Below, in pieces: positions 1 to 7,934 of a DNA stretch of 64,000 nt (its first letter is position 1; each line of letters begins with the position of its first letter). This DNA is from Clostridiales bacterium. Lineage in GTDB: Bacteria > Bacillota > Clostridia > Peptostreptococcales > Anaerovoracaceae. The notes beneath the pieces are model-generated. The model saw only the letters and a program-made list of their open reading frames with translations. It searched no databases and was not told where the DNA came from. Where the stretch lies: the NCBI GenBank assembly GCA_009776955.1, contig WRMW01000001.1, positions 248,001 through 312,000 of the forward strand, read 5' to 3'. The position numbers and the translations under genes were made by a program.

Positions 1-93
1 GGGGATTACAATCCGACGCTGAATCTTTGTGTGGCGATTTGCGATGCGCTGGGCAAGACGTTGAATGACTTATTTTGGGAGGAATCGAGATGA
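1..93 (+). CDS. XRE-family helix-turn-helix regulator, C-terminal end (partial)
   Basis: Frame 1 is open from the first base and ends in TGA at 91-93. The 30 visible residues begin GDYNPTLNLCVAIC and end in NDLFWEES. This is the usual end of a short Cro/C1-type HTH protein, where the last helix of the domain is followed by an N-D-L-F-type tail. The stop overlaps the next gene's start by 2 bases (ATGA), so the pair should be co-translated. Such regulator plus small membrane protein pairs are common in Clostridia. The DNA-binding helix lies outside the window, so the assignment rests on the tail and the neighbour. Confidence 0.7.
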   Translation, partial: GDYNPTLNLCVAICDALGKTLNDLFWEESR

Positions 94-581
94 AAAATCA
101 AGCAGTGCAGGATGAAAGAGTTGTGGCGCAGGGGCGGAAAATCCAAAGCGACGGTTTTCGCATACTGCTCGCGGTGTTGGCCGTGGCCGTGGTGGTGCAG
201 CAGGTTTTTTTGGACGCGCCGTTTGAACAATATGCGGTTGAACTGATTTGTTTCCTGGGAATGACGGTTTATATGATTGTGCGGAACATAGTTGCCGGCA
301 ACAATCTTTTTGGCGAGGGGAAAGGGGCGAGGCTCGTGCCTTTGGTGTGCAGTTTGGTCGTTGGGGGTGCGGTGACGGCGGTTAACGGGGTTTTGAATTA
401 TGCGCGGTACGCAGGGATATATCAGGAAAGTGGGGTAGGGTTTTTTGTCGCCGTGCTTGGGATTACTTTTGTCAGCGCTGCGATAGTCACTTTTGTGGTG
501 ATTTCGGGGTTTGGGTTTTTGAATAGCAGGAGGCAGGCGAGGATTCGGAAGCGGTTGGATGAGGATGAGCAGGGGGAGTGA
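90..581 (+). CDS. DUF6773-type four-helix membrane protein
   Basis: 163-residue protein starting at ATG 90, which overlaps the upstream HTH stop. An earlier in-frame ATG at 75 lies inside the regulator gene and is less likely. The N-terminus carries the motif DERVVAQGRKIQSDGF, followed by four hydrophobic segments at about residues 22-40, 50-68, 83-103 and 119-142 and a basic tail rich in Arg/Lys/Glu. This fits the DUF6773 proteins found beside XRE regulators. The function is unknown. The overlap suggests that the regulator and membrane protein act together, possibly in envelope sensing, which is inference. Confidence 0.65.
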   Translation: MKNQAVQDERVVAQGRKIQSDGFRILLAVLAVAVVVQQVFLDAPFEQYAVELICFLGMTVYMIVRNIVAGNNLFGEGKGARLVPLVCSLVVGGAVTAVNGVLNYARYAGIYQESGVGFFVAVLGITFVSAAIVTFVVISGFGFLNSRRQARIRKRLDEDEQGE

Positions 582-670
582 GAATTGTTAAAGCCAGGGG
601 AGTGTAGGGGAAAGATGCGGAGAGGTAGGCGGGACTGGTCAAAAGTTTTGACCGGTTTGGGAGAATTATG

Positions 671-700
671 TTGGCGGCGAGGGGGCGTAGAAGGTATAAT
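671..700 (+). promoter_or_regulatory. Candidate promoter for mutL
   Basis: TTGGCG at 671-676 and a perfect TATAAT at 695-700, 18 bp apart, lie in the 293-bp gap before mutL. The rest of the gap (about 710-870) is G-rich with short inverted repeats such as GGGAGA-CTTCTCCC just before the gene, and I see no convincing ORF in it. Confidence 0.5.
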
Positions 701-874
701 ACATATGGTAGTTAGCAAGCCGTTGATTGCCGGGGGCTCCGCTAGGTTTTGGGGGGCTGTGCCGGCGGAGTAGCGCAGCGAAAGAGAGGGTAGGCGTAGA
801 CGGCCGGAGCGAAGCGGAGGCCGGCTCTGGCGTAGGGAGAGACTTCTCCCTCCAATCAGAAAAAGGTAGAAATT

Positions 875-2980
875 ATGGCGAAAATCAGGAGATTGCCGAA
901 GGAAGTTTACGACTTGATCGCGGCGGGCGAGGTGGTGCTGGGGCCGGCGTCGGTGGTGAAGGAGCTCGTGGAGAACTCGATAGATGCGGGGGCGGGGCGC
1001 GTCACGGTCGAGGCGGCGGCGGGCGGTATCGAGCGCGTCAGGGTCGCGGACAATGGGCACGGGATAGCGCGCGGGGACGTGGAGTTGGCGTTCGCGCCTC
1101 ATGCGACGAGCAAGCTGGGGAGCGCGGAGGAGCTTTCGAGCGTTGAAACTCTGGGGTTTCGGGGGGAGGCGTTGGCGTCGATAGCGGCGGTGTCGCGGGT
1201 GGTGCTTGTGACTAAGGCGGCGGGGGATGAGATGGGCGTGCGTGCGGAGACGGAGGGGGGATTGGCTGTGAGTTTGTCGCCTGCCGGTGCGGATGTTGGC
1301 ACGGATATTTGTGTGGAACGGCTGTTTTTCAACCTTCCTGCACGGAAGAAGCATATGGGGGATGCGCGTGCCGAGGGGCGGAAGGTCACGGAGTATATGT
1401 CGAAGGCGGCTGTGAGCCGGCCGGATATAGCGTTTCGGCTGATTATGGATGGGGCGTTGGTGTTTGCGACGCTTGGAAATGGAGATAGGTTAGCGGCTAT
1501 CGCGGCGGTCTATGGGAGCAAGACGGCGGAGCATCTGGTGCCTGTTTCGGCTGTAAGTGGGGGCGGAAGCGGTGAGGTGTGTGTGTCTGGCTCTGACGTC
1601 CGTGGGGGTGAGGGTAAGGCTGATGGAGGCGGGAGCGAGGCCGAGGGTAAGGTCATTGGGCATCGTGTGTCTGAGTCTGCTGGATATGGAGGTAAGGCTG
1701 ACGAGAGTGGAGTTGCTTTCGGGCATCGTGCGTCTGGTTCTGCCGAGGGGCAGGGCATGAGGCTGGAGGGCTATATTTCGGACGTGCTTGGTCTGCGCTC
1801 AAACCGCAAGGGTCAGCATGTGTTTGTGAACGGACGGCCTGTGACAAACGCTGCGATTGAGGGTGCCATCGGGCGCGCTTACAGGGAGTTTGCGGAGCCG
1901 GGGCGGTTTCCTGTGGTGGTGCTGCTGCTTGATGTGGAGCCAGGCATGGTCGACGTGAATGTGCATCCGGCGAAAAGCGAGATATCGTTTGTCGCTCCAG
2001 GGGAAGTGGCAGATTTTGTCTATGAGGCGATACGGGCGGTCTTGCGGTCTGGGCAGGCTATCCCTAAGCTGAGGGTTCCCGGGCGGGGGAGCAAGGATGG
2101 TACTTTTCATATCGAAAATGGGGATGAGGGGAATACAGGAATTGCAGGGAATAACAAGGGTAAACAACCGCTTGTTTCCACATTTGGAGGGGACGGAGAT
2201 AAGGTAGATTTAGTTGACATAAATCGATTACTGTCAAACAAAATCCCCAATAAGCAGGATATTGTACAAGAAGGGGTAAATTTCAAGGGATTGATTGACT
2301 GTAATAGTATTATGTCAACCGTATATAGCGACCAAAATCTTCCTGTTCAAGGGCTGAATGTGGCAGAAAGTGTCAGTGATGGGTATCTTGCGACTTTGGA
2401 TATCAATGGACTACGTGTCTTGGCGGTGCTTTTCGCGACGTATATATTGGCGTCTGACGGGGAGGCGTTCTATATCATCGACCAACATGCGGCACATGAG
2501 CGCGTCAATTTCGAGCGTTTTAGGTGGGCGTACGCACGCAGCGAGGTGGAGATGCAGGAGCTTTTGACGCCTTATCTATTCACGCCGCCTGCAACATTGC
2601 GGGATTTGACGTCTTATGTCGCGGTTTTGGGGCGGATTGGGTATGAGGTCGACGAGTTTGGCGACAATACGTGGGCTGCGAGGACTTTTCCGGCATTTAT
2701 AAGCCATGCGGAGGGCGAAGCGTTTCTGCTCGAATGTTTGGAGGCGCTTGGCGGTGAGGACGAAGGGCCGGAAGATATCAGTGCGGCGGCGATGGAGCGA
2801 ATCATGATGCGGGCGTGCAAAGCCGCCGTCAAAGCCAACCGCACGCTTGCGGACGAGGAGTGCGCGGCGCTTCTTGCTGCGCTTTCGGAGTGTGCAAACC
2901 CCTATACCTGCCCGCACGGTCGGCCAGTGTTCCTGAAGCTGACGCGCGGGGATATCGAGCGGTTGTTCAAGCGGGCGTAA
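875..2980 (+). CDS. mutL: DNA mismatch repair protein MutL
   Basis: 701-residue MutL, the ATPase and nicking endonuclease that links MutS mismatch recognition to strand removal. The N-terminal GHKL ATPase shows ELVENSIDAGA, DNGHGI and the GFRGEALASIA lid. The transducer domain shows SNRKGQHVFVNGR. The C-terminal half carries the endonuclease metal motif DQHAAHERVNFE (about residue 535) and CPHGRP near the end, as in species without MutH. Two oddities: a Gly/Ser-rich insert of about 70 residues (about 225-293, DNA 1549-1755) containing two GHR(V/A)S repeats before the conserved transducer strand, and an AT-rich inter-domain linker (about 2100-2400). mutS is probably just outside the window; miaA, the usual next gene, is 3.3 kb downstream. 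Confidence 0.97.
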   Translation: MAKIRRLPKEVYDLIAAGEVVLGPASVVKELVENSIDAGAGRVTVEAAAGGIERVRVADNGHGIARGDVELAFAPHATSKLGSAEELSSVETLGFRGEALASIAAVSRVVLVTKAAGDEMGVRAETEGGLAVSLSPAGADVGTDICVERLFFNLPARKKHMGDARAEGRKVTEYMSKAAVSRPDIAFRLIMDGALVFATLGNGDRLAAIAAVYGSKTAEHLVPVSAVSGGGSGEVCVSGSDVRGGEGKADGGGSEAEGKVIGHRVSESAGYGGKADESGVAFGHRASGSAEGQGMRLEGYISDVLGLRSNRKGQHVFVNGRPVTNAAIEGAIGRAYREFAEPGRFPVVVLLLDVEPGMVDVNVHPAKSEISFVAPGEVADFVYEAIRAVLRSGQAIPKLRVPGRGSKDGTFHIENGDEGNTGIAGNNKGKQPLVSTFGGDGDKVDLVDINRLLSNKIPNKQDIVQEGVNFKGLIDCNSIMSTVYSDQNLPVQGLNVAESVSDGYLATLDINGLRVLAVLFATYILASDGEAFYIIDQHAAHERVNFERFRWAYARSEVEMQELLTPYLFTPPATLRDLTSYVAVLGRIGYEVDEFGDNTWAARTFPAFISHAEGEAFLLECLEALGGEDEGPEDISAAAMERIMMRACKAAVKANRTLADEECAALLAALSECANPYTCPHGRPVFLKLTRGDIERLFKRA

Positions 2981-3154
2981 GGGGGCGGGGCGAAATGCGA
3001 CTTATGGCACTTGTATCGAAAAAGGAGCACCATCGTGTGTTTCGAGCCTGTGGCAACCCGAGAAGGCTGATGGCACAAAAGTCACGCCCCCGCAAGTTCA
3101 AAGCCAAATAGGTTGAGAAATTTATATTATACAAAACGTGAGGAGGAAGAATAC

Positions 3155-3472
3155 ATGACTTTTCAAGAGCTAATTGAATTTTGCGAATCGAAGAAAGAAC
3201 ATTATTGCATATCTTATAGGTTTATGAAAGCAGGATATCAGCAAAAAAAAGGCGGATACATCAGTACTGCAAAATCCGAGGAGTTGGAGGTTGATTATAA
3301 AAAAGCAGAACCCAATCAAAGATGGCATTTTATTGAGGCGTATGCATCAAAAAAAGCGAAACAAGAGCGGAGATGGAAAGATGCAAGGGGAGAAATTATC
3401 ATGGCAAAGCGGAGTTTTTGCTCTTTGAATCCATGGAAGATATCAAGAACTTTGTATATCTGGCATGAATGA
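3155..3472 (+). pseudogene. Small unidentified gene, probably frameshifted near its 3' end
   Basis: ATG 3155 follows a good ribosome-binding site (GTGAGGAGG at 3139-3147) and opens 105 residues starting MTFQELIEFCESKK. After about base 3395 the frame becomes implausible (RSFCSLNPWKISRTLYIWHE). The +2 register from 3400 reads as normal protein (GKAEFLLFESMEDIKNFVYL) and stops at 3466-3468. I infer a single-base indel between about 3385 and 3405, or a sequencing error there. I recognise no family. It stands alone between mutL and the DUF4143 gene. Confidence 0.5.
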
Positions 3473-3477
3473 GATTT

Positions 3478-3552
3478 TTGCAAACATCGGGTTGAAACAC
3501 TTGCAAACCTCGGGTTAAAATACTTGCATTTCACGGAATACCCTGTTAGACT
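3478..3552 (+). promoter_or_regulatory. Tandem 23-bp repeats and promoter of the first DUF4143 ATPase
   Basis: Two head-to-tail 23-bp units, 3478-3500 and 3501-3523, share TTGCAAAC(A/C)TCGGGTT. A third partial unit begins TTGCAT at 3524-3529, which doubles as the -35 box. TAGACT at 3547-3552, after a 17-bp spacer, is the -10. The start codon at 3560 is only 7 bases downstream. The iteration suggests binding of a dimeric or oligomeric regulator, possibly autoregulation; the repeat units are seen, the function is inferred. Confidence 0.55.
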
Positions 3553-3559
3553 TGTTGTT

Positions 3560-4834
3560 ATGGACTATATAGAAAGAATTGCAGACAGGCAAATATCAAG
3601 GTATCTGAGCCTTTTTGGAGCGGTGCTTGTCGAGGGCCCCAGATGGAGCGGAAAGACTTGGGCTTCAAGGCATGCCGCAAAAAGCGAGTTTGCAGTCGCC
3701 GACCCTGAGGGAAATTTCCGCAACCGTGAGATAGCCCGCCTAAACCCCAAGGCAGCGCTCGATGGGGCACGGCCGCATTTGATTGACGAATGGCAGGAAG
3801 CGCCATCGCTTTGGGATGCGGTTCGGCATGAAATAGACCGCTCTGGCCAAAAGGGGCAGTTTATCCTTACCGGCTCGTCCACTCCCGATGACACAAAGAC
3901 TATCCACAGCGGAGCCGGACGCTTTGGGCGCATACGGCTCGAAACCATGACAATGAGTGAAATAGGCGTCTCAAAACCAAGCATTTCCCTTGCAGGGCTT
4001 TTTGACGGAAGCGCAAACATTGTCGATGGCGAGCATGTAGGAACTCTCTCATTGCCGGCATTGCTCGATTATGCATGCAAAGGCGGCTGGCCAAGCCTGA
4101 TTGACGTGCAGCCCCGCGATGCGGCAGAGGTTATCGACAATTATATCAACGATATCGCCGAAATCGACATTTCCAGAATAGACGGCGTGAAGCGCGACCC
4201 GGACAAGGTCAAGGCATTGCTTAGGTCGCTGTCGCGAAACATCGCTTCGACCGTAAAATACGCGACAATTTCCAAGGATATATCCGAATACAGCAGCGTC
4301 GACGTGTCAAACGAAACGGTAAGCGAATATATGGGGCTGCTGAAGCGGCTTTTCGTTTTGCGAGATATCCCCGCATGGGAGCCCGCGCTGAAGTCTACGG
4401 TCCGGCTACGCACCACCCCTAAGCGCATCTTGGCCGACGCCTCTTTGGCCGTCAGCGCTTTGGGCGCGAACGCAAAATCGCTCGGCGAGGACCTCAAGCT
4501 TTTCGGGTCGGTGTTTGAAAACCAGGCATTGCACGACCTCATCGTCTACGCGAGCGATATCAAGGGAGAAGTAAGACACTATCAGGACAGCTCCGGCCTC
4601 GAAATCGACGCCATTATTGAAAGGCGCGACGGCTCCTGGGGCGGCATCGAAATCAAGCTCGGCTACCACCAGGAGGACGAGGCCGCTGCCTCGCTTGTCA
4701 GGCTGAGAGACAAACTGGCGGGCGCAAACCAGAGCCCACCGGCTTTTCTTGCTGTAATAATAGGGGTTGGGGCGTTTTCAAAGAAGCGCGAGGATGGGGT
4801 GTACGTGATACCAATTGACCACTTGGGCGCGTGA
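3560..4834 (+). CDS. AAA_14/DUF4143 ATPase
   Basis: 424-residue P-loop ATPase of the AAA_14 plus DUF4143 type. Walker A is GPRWSGKTW (about residue 26), Walker B is HLIDEWQEA (about 76), and ILTGSS follows as the sensor strand. The C-terminal half has the DUF4143 fold with a nuclease-like strand series ending GGIEIKLGYHQEDEA, similar to the Asp/Glu-x-Lys arrangement of restriction-like folds. Start ATG 3560 was chosen because it begins the conserved MDYIERIADRQI segment; ATG-like codons further upstream fall in the promoter. No Shine-Dalgarno is visible, fitting a leaderless mRNA. Members of this family are widespread and mobile, and their role is unknown. A second member lies at 22856. Confidence 0.88.
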   Translation: MDYIERIADRQISRYLSLFGAVLVEGPRWSGKTWASRHAAKSEFAVADPEGNFRNREIARLNPKAALDGARPHLIDEWQEAPSLWDAVRHEIDRSGQKGQFILTGSSTPDDTKTIHSGAGRFGRIRLETMTMSEIGVSKPSISLAGLFDGSANIVDGEHVGTLSLPALLDYACKGGWPSLIDVQPRDAAEVIDNYINDIAEIDISRIDGVKRDPDKVKALLRSLSRNIASTVKYATISKDISEYSSVDVSNETVSEYMGLLKRLFVLRDIPAWEPALKSTVRLRTTPKRILADASLAVSALGANAKSLGEDLKLFGSVFENQALHDLIVYASDIKGEVRHYQDSSGLEIDAIIERRDGSWGGIEIKLGYHQEDEAAASLVRLRDKLAGANQSPPAFLAVIIGVGAFSKKREDGVYVIPIDHLGA

Positions 4835-4875
4835 GCGGGGCTGACGGCGCAAGCGGGGCGGGCAAGGGGGCTTAC

Positions 4876-5547
4876 ATGAAAAGAATAACAATTTTAGTAG
4901 GCGTCCTGTTGACTCTGGCAGGCTGCGGGCAAGGTTTGGCGGACTATCCCGCAATTGACGAACCGCCAGAAACACCGAAAACAATTGGCACAGATGGGAT
5001 ACTGGAAAGCGAAAGCGTAGGTGAAGAAAACAATGGTTCTAGCAAAAGTGAGAAAACACTTAGCAATAATGAATCCTATGTATTGGACGGCATAATAGTA
5101 AACGATTTGTTTTCCATGAACCTCGGAGAAGTAATAGAGCTTCTTGGACCGAATCATACCGAGCCAAGCTTTTTTGAAGGGGGTACCCAGATAGAATATC
5201 CTGGGTCATGCATAGTTGCTTATTCAGGCAGCGCAGCGGAAGGCAAAGAAGCTCAGGTAAACCCTGATGCGGAGATATTAGTAATCACGATTTTTCAAGA
5301 AGTGGATGTCTACAAGGGCATCAGCGTCGGCAAGACGTTGGATGAAATCAACAGCAACCCCGACCTGAAAAACAAACTGGAGATAGAGGTTCCAGAGTAT
5401 TACGACCCTCGCATACACGCTGGCGGGATGTACGAGCATGGCGGCAAATTCATTGTATTAACAACAGGGTTTGATGAAAATACGTTGTGTAAATATATCG
5501 TCCTAAAGTTAGAGAAGGAGTTCAATCCTGTTCATACTGAGATATAG
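4876..5547 (+). CDS. Lipoprotein of unknown function
   Basis: 223 residues from ATG 4876. An N-terminal lipoprotein signal (MKRITILVGVLLTLAGC) has the acylated Cys at about 17, followed by an acidic, Ser-rich linker to about residue 70. A compact domain starting DLFSMNLGEVIELLGPN contains repeated short beta/loop motifs (DVYKGISVGKTLDEINSNP). The protein should sit on the outer face of the membrane. I do not recognise the family; it may be a small-molecule or peptidoglycan-associated sensor domain. It starts 41 bases after the ATPase gene, on the same strand. Confidence 0.75.
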   Translation: MKRITILVGVLLTLAGCGQGLADYPAIDEPPETPKTIGTDGILESESVGEENNGSSKSEKTLSNNESYVLDGIIVNDLFSMNLGEVIELLGPNHTEPSFFEGGTQIEYPGSCIVAYSGSAAEGKEAQVNPDAEILVITIFQEVDVYKGISVGKTLDEINSNPDLKNKLEIEVPEYYDPRIHAGGMYEHGGKFIVLTTGFDENTLCKYIVLKLEKEFNPVHTEI

Positions 5548-5580
5548 GCAAAAGCGCTTGGGGGCGGGCAAGGGGATTTG

Positions 5581-5630
5581 CTTATGCAAAACTCCCATTG
5601 CATAAGTATATATCTTAGTATATACTTATG
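5581..5630 (+). promoter_or_regulatory. vapBC promoter with two overlapping palindromes
   Basis: CATAAGTATATA (5601-5612) is mirrored by TATATACTTATG (5619-5630), a perfect 12-bp inverted repeat. A second one, CTTATGCAA (5581-5589) against TTGCATAAG (5598-5606), overlaps it. The promoter is embedded: -35 TTGCAT 5598-5603, 17-bp spacer, -10 TATACT 5621-5626. Autorepression by the VapBC complex is the standard arrangement for this family, so these are likely its operators. Confidence 0.7.
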
Positions 5631-5644
5631 GCGAGGTGACGAAA

Positions 5645-5881
5645 ATGGATACAGTGAAAGTTTTTGCAAATGGGCAAAGCCAGGCGGTGCGTCTGCCAAA
5701 GAAGTACCGCTTTGCGAGCGACGAGGTCGGAATACAAAAGGTGGGTGAGGTCGTGTTGCTGTTCCCGAAAGACAACGCATGGGCCGGATTTTTGGCAAGC
5801 CCGCCTGCAAGCGATGATTTTGGGGATGCAATCCTGGCCGCAAGGCGCGAGGACGGGCTACCCGCGCGGGAAACGTTATGA
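5645..5881 (+). CDS. vapB: VapB-type antitoxin (AbrB/MazE-like)
   Basis: 78 residues from ATG 5645, placed 6 bases after GAGGTG (5633-5638). The GTG at 5636 lies inside that site and is rejected. The N-terminal swapped-hairpin DNA-binding motif reads VKVFANGQSQAVRLPKKYRF, typical of VapB antitoxins. The C-terminal tail (GDAILAARREDG) would wrap the toxin. Its last four bases overlap the toxin start (ATGA), so antitoxin and toxin are translationally coupled. Flanking palindromes support autoregulation. Confidence 0.88.
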   Translation: MDTVKVFANGQSQAVRLPKKYRFASDEVGIQKVGEVVLLFPKDNAWAGFLASPPASDDFGDAILAARREDGLPARETL

Positions 5882-6276
5882 AATACATGCTCGATACGAA
5901 TGTCTGCATATTCATTCTCAAGCGTGATTCGGCGGTTTTGTCGGCGTTTGCCGCGAAAAGGGACAAAGGGGCCGCTATTTCCGCCATCACATTGGCGGAG
6001 CTTGAATTTGGGGTATGCAACAGCGGGGCGGTCGAAAAGAACAGAACGGCACTGCTCTCTTTTTTGCCGAATGTGGAAATCTTGCCATTTGATGGCACTG
6101 CCGCCGCATGCTATGGGGAAATATGCAGCGCCTTGCGTAAAAAGGGTAGACCTATCGGGACGATGGACACTTTGATCGCCGCCCATGCCAAAGCCGCGAA
6201 GCTGACGGTCGTTACCGCGAACACGCGCGAGTTCGAGCGGGTGGATGGGCTACTCGTAGAGGATTGGAGCCATTGA
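5878..6276 (+). CDS. vapC: VapC-type PIN-domain ribonuclease toxin
   Basis: 132-residue PIN-domain protein. Metal-binding acidic residues are present: D6 in MLDTNVCIFIL, E41 in TLAELEFG, D97 in GTMDTLIAAHA, with TANTREF near 113-119. VapC toxins cleave structured RNA such as initiator tRNA or the sarcin-ricin loop; the target here is unknown. The start overlaps vapB by 4 bases. The 3' end lies 20 bases before the chosen miaA start, so the module was inserted tightly against miaA. Confidence 0.9.
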   Translation: MKYMLDTNVCIFILKRDSAVLSAFAAKRDKGAAISAITLAELEFGVCNSGAVEKNRTALLSFLPNVEILPFDGTAAACYGEICSALRKKGRPIGTMDTLIAAHAKAAKLTVVTANTREFERVDGLLVEDWSH

Positions 6277-6296
6277 TTCCGCAAGCATTTTTGAAT

Positions 6297-7178
6297 ATGA
6301 ACAATAATGGTGTAATTTTCATAGTGGGGCCGACGGCGGTGGGCAAGAGCGAGTTCGCCGTGGATTTGGCGCTGAAAGAGGGCGGCGAGGTGGTCTCGGC
6401 GGACAGTATGCAGGTCTATACGGGGCTCGACCTCGGCACGGCCAAGCCGTCCATGGACGAACGGCGGGGCGTGCCGCACCATATGATAGACGTGGCAAAC
6501 CCAAGGGAGGACTACTCGGCCGCTGCCTATTCGCAGGCCGCACAAGCGGCCATCGCCGATATTCTTGAGCGGGGCAAGACGCCCATAGTCTGCGGGGGCA
6601 GCGGCCTGTATATCCATGCGCTTCTATACGAACTTGACTTTTCGGGGCGGGATCGGGACGAGGGCCTGCGTGCCGAGCTTGCCAAGGAAGCGGAGGAAAA
6701 GGGCGGGGATTATCTGTTCGCAAGGCTGCTTGAGGCCGACCCGGACGCCGCCGCCCATGTCCACCCGCACAATATAAAGCGGGTGATAAGGGCGCTTGAG
6801 CGCGCCGCCGGCAGCGTTGAAAGCGACGGGCTGCGGGACTTCGGCGGGACATTCGACGCCGCAAAGCAGCGTTACGCGGCGCGCATCATCCGCCTGACGG
6901 CTCCCCGCACCGAGCTATACGAGCGAATCGAGCGTCGCGCCGAGGGCTTTTTCAAGGCCGGCCTCGCAGATGAGGTCCAAAGGCTGCTCGAAAGCGGCGT
7001 CCCGCGTGCCGGTACGGCCATGCAGGGCATAGGCTACAAAGAAGTGGCCGCCATGCTCGCAGGCGAGTACGACGAGGCCGAGGCGCTTCGCTTGGTCAAG
7101 CAGAACACCAGACGCTATGCAAAAAGGCAGGAAACGTGGTTCAAACGTTACGATGCCGCCGAAACCCTGAGCGTTTGA
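6297..7178 (+). CDS. miaA: tRNA dimethylallyltransferase MiaA
   Basis: 293 residues. MiaA transfers the dimethylallyl group from DMAPP to A37 of tRNAs reading UNN codons. The P-loop is FIVGPTAVGKSEFA, followed by DSMQVYTGLDLGTAKP, the CGGSGLYIHAL strand and the C-terminal QGIGYKEVAAML and RRYAKRQETWFKR motifs. ATG 6297 sits right before the conserved GVIFIVGPT strand. TTG codons at 6264 or 6273 are alternatives, the latter with GGAG just ahead. The gene normally follows mutL directly; here a 3.3-kb block separates them. Translation may depend on read-through from vapC. Confidence 0.96.
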   Translation: MNNNGVIFIVGPTAVGKSEFAVDLALKEGGEVVSADSMQVYTGLDLGTAKPSMDERRGVPHHMIDVANPREDYSAAAYSQAAQAAIADILERGKTPIVCGGSGLYIHALLYELDFSGRDRDEGLRAELAKEAEEKGGDYLFARLLEADPDAAAHVHPHNIKRVIRALERAAGSVESDGLRDFGGTFDAAKQRYAARIIRLTAPRTELYERIERRAEGFFKAGLADEVQRLLESGVPRAGTAMQGIGYKEVAAMLAGEYDEAEALRLVKQNTRRYAKRQETWFKRYDAAETLSV

Positions 7179-7232
7179 CAGAGCAGGCTATGCGACAATA
7201 ATACTTTATTTCTCAATTATAGAAATAATTGC

Positions 7233-7306
7233 TTGACATGCGAGTTGTAATATATTACCATTATGCTGTATGAGGCATCTATTTACGCGATGATGTATAG
7301 ATGCCT
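7233..7306 (+). promoter_or_regulatory. brnTA promoter and leader hairpin
   Basis: TTGACA (7233-7238), 17-bp spacer, TACCAT (7256-7261). The leader then contains the 10-bp inverted repeat AGGCATCTAT (7273-7282) / ATAGATGCCT (7297-7306). The inverted repeat may be the BrnA operator or an mRNA hairpin; BrnTA operons are generally autoregulated by the BrnA partner. Confidence 0.55.
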
Positions 7307-7340
7307 TGAACACTGAGCAAAAAATGCAAAGGAGCAGCAA

Positions 7341-7688
7341 ATGGTACTTGACAGACATAGAAATTGTAATTATATTGTAGTTATAAAAGGTGTACATTTT
7401 GAATGGGACACGGCGAAAAGCGTCTCGAACCAAAAGAAGCATGGTGTGAGCTTCGAGGAGGCTGCCACTGTGTTTTCGGACAGGCTGTACATAGAGATTG
7501 CGGACGAAGTGCATTCAAAGGATGAAGAACGTTACGTGGCTCTCGGATTGAGCAGCCGATGTCGCTTGCTTGTCGTGTGCCACACCATTCTTGGGGATGG
7601 GGCTACAGTTCGTATCATCTCTGCAAGGCAGGCGACAACTACTGAGGAACGGCAATATGGAGAAAAGACAAATGCGAAAAGAATATGA
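7341..7688 (+). CDS. brnT: BrnT-type ribonuclease toxin
   Basis: 115 residues, ATG 7341 with AAAGGAG 6 bases ahead. The BrnT signature runs from FEWDTAKSVSNQKKHGVSF through RYVALGLSSRCRLLVV to VRIISARQATTTEERQY. BrnT is a RelE-like fold ribonuclease that inhibits translation. Unlike VapBC, the toxin is the first gene, as is usual for brnTA. The N-terminal 17 residues before the conserved FEWD are slightly longer than usual. The downstream antitoxin begins inside its 3' end. Confidence 0.88.
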   Translation: MVLDRHRNCNYIVVIKGVHFEWDTAKSVSNQKKHGVSFEEAATVFSDRLYIEIADEVHSKDEERYVALGLSSRCRLLVVCHTILGDGATVRIISARQATTTEERQYGEKTNAKRI

Positions 7689-7881
7689 TTTCACAGATGC
7701 GAGGCCTGGCAGGTTTTCGGAGCTAGGCAGGCAGCAGATAACGATTCGCCTTGGGAGCAACACCCTTGCTTACTTCAAGGAGCTGGCGGAGGATGTGGGC
7801 ATTCCTTACCAGACCTTGATAAACCTATATCTGACGGACTGTGCGAAGCGGAAGAAAACGCTAGAGTTCAGAGAGGGGTAG
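7657..7881 (+). CDS. brnA: BrnA-type antitoxin
   Basis: 74 residues from ATG 7657 (GAGGA 8 bases upstream), overlapping the end of brnT by 32 bases. ATG 7672 is an alternative with GGAG. The motifs KEYDFTDARPGRFSELG and QITIRLGSNTLAYFKELA, then GIPYQTLINLYLTDCA, are the BrnA pattern: a linker that wraps the toxin, then a ribbon-helix-helix DNA-binding fold. It should neutralise BrnT and repress the operon. Confidence 0.87.
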   Translation: MEKRQMRKEYDFTDARPGRFSELGRQQITIRLGSNTLAYFKELAEDVGIPYQTLINLYLTDCAKRKKTLEFREG

Positions 7882-7934
7882 CCTGCACGGAATATATCCT
7901 CTGAAAAATTTCATGGTTTTGTCAGCTCGCCCCT

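Noticed and set aside
585-1146. Plus-strand ORFs between the DUF6773 gene and mutL
   Set aside because: Gly/Arg-rich readings of G-rich DNA, no ribosome-binding site, and partial overlap with mutL in another frame.
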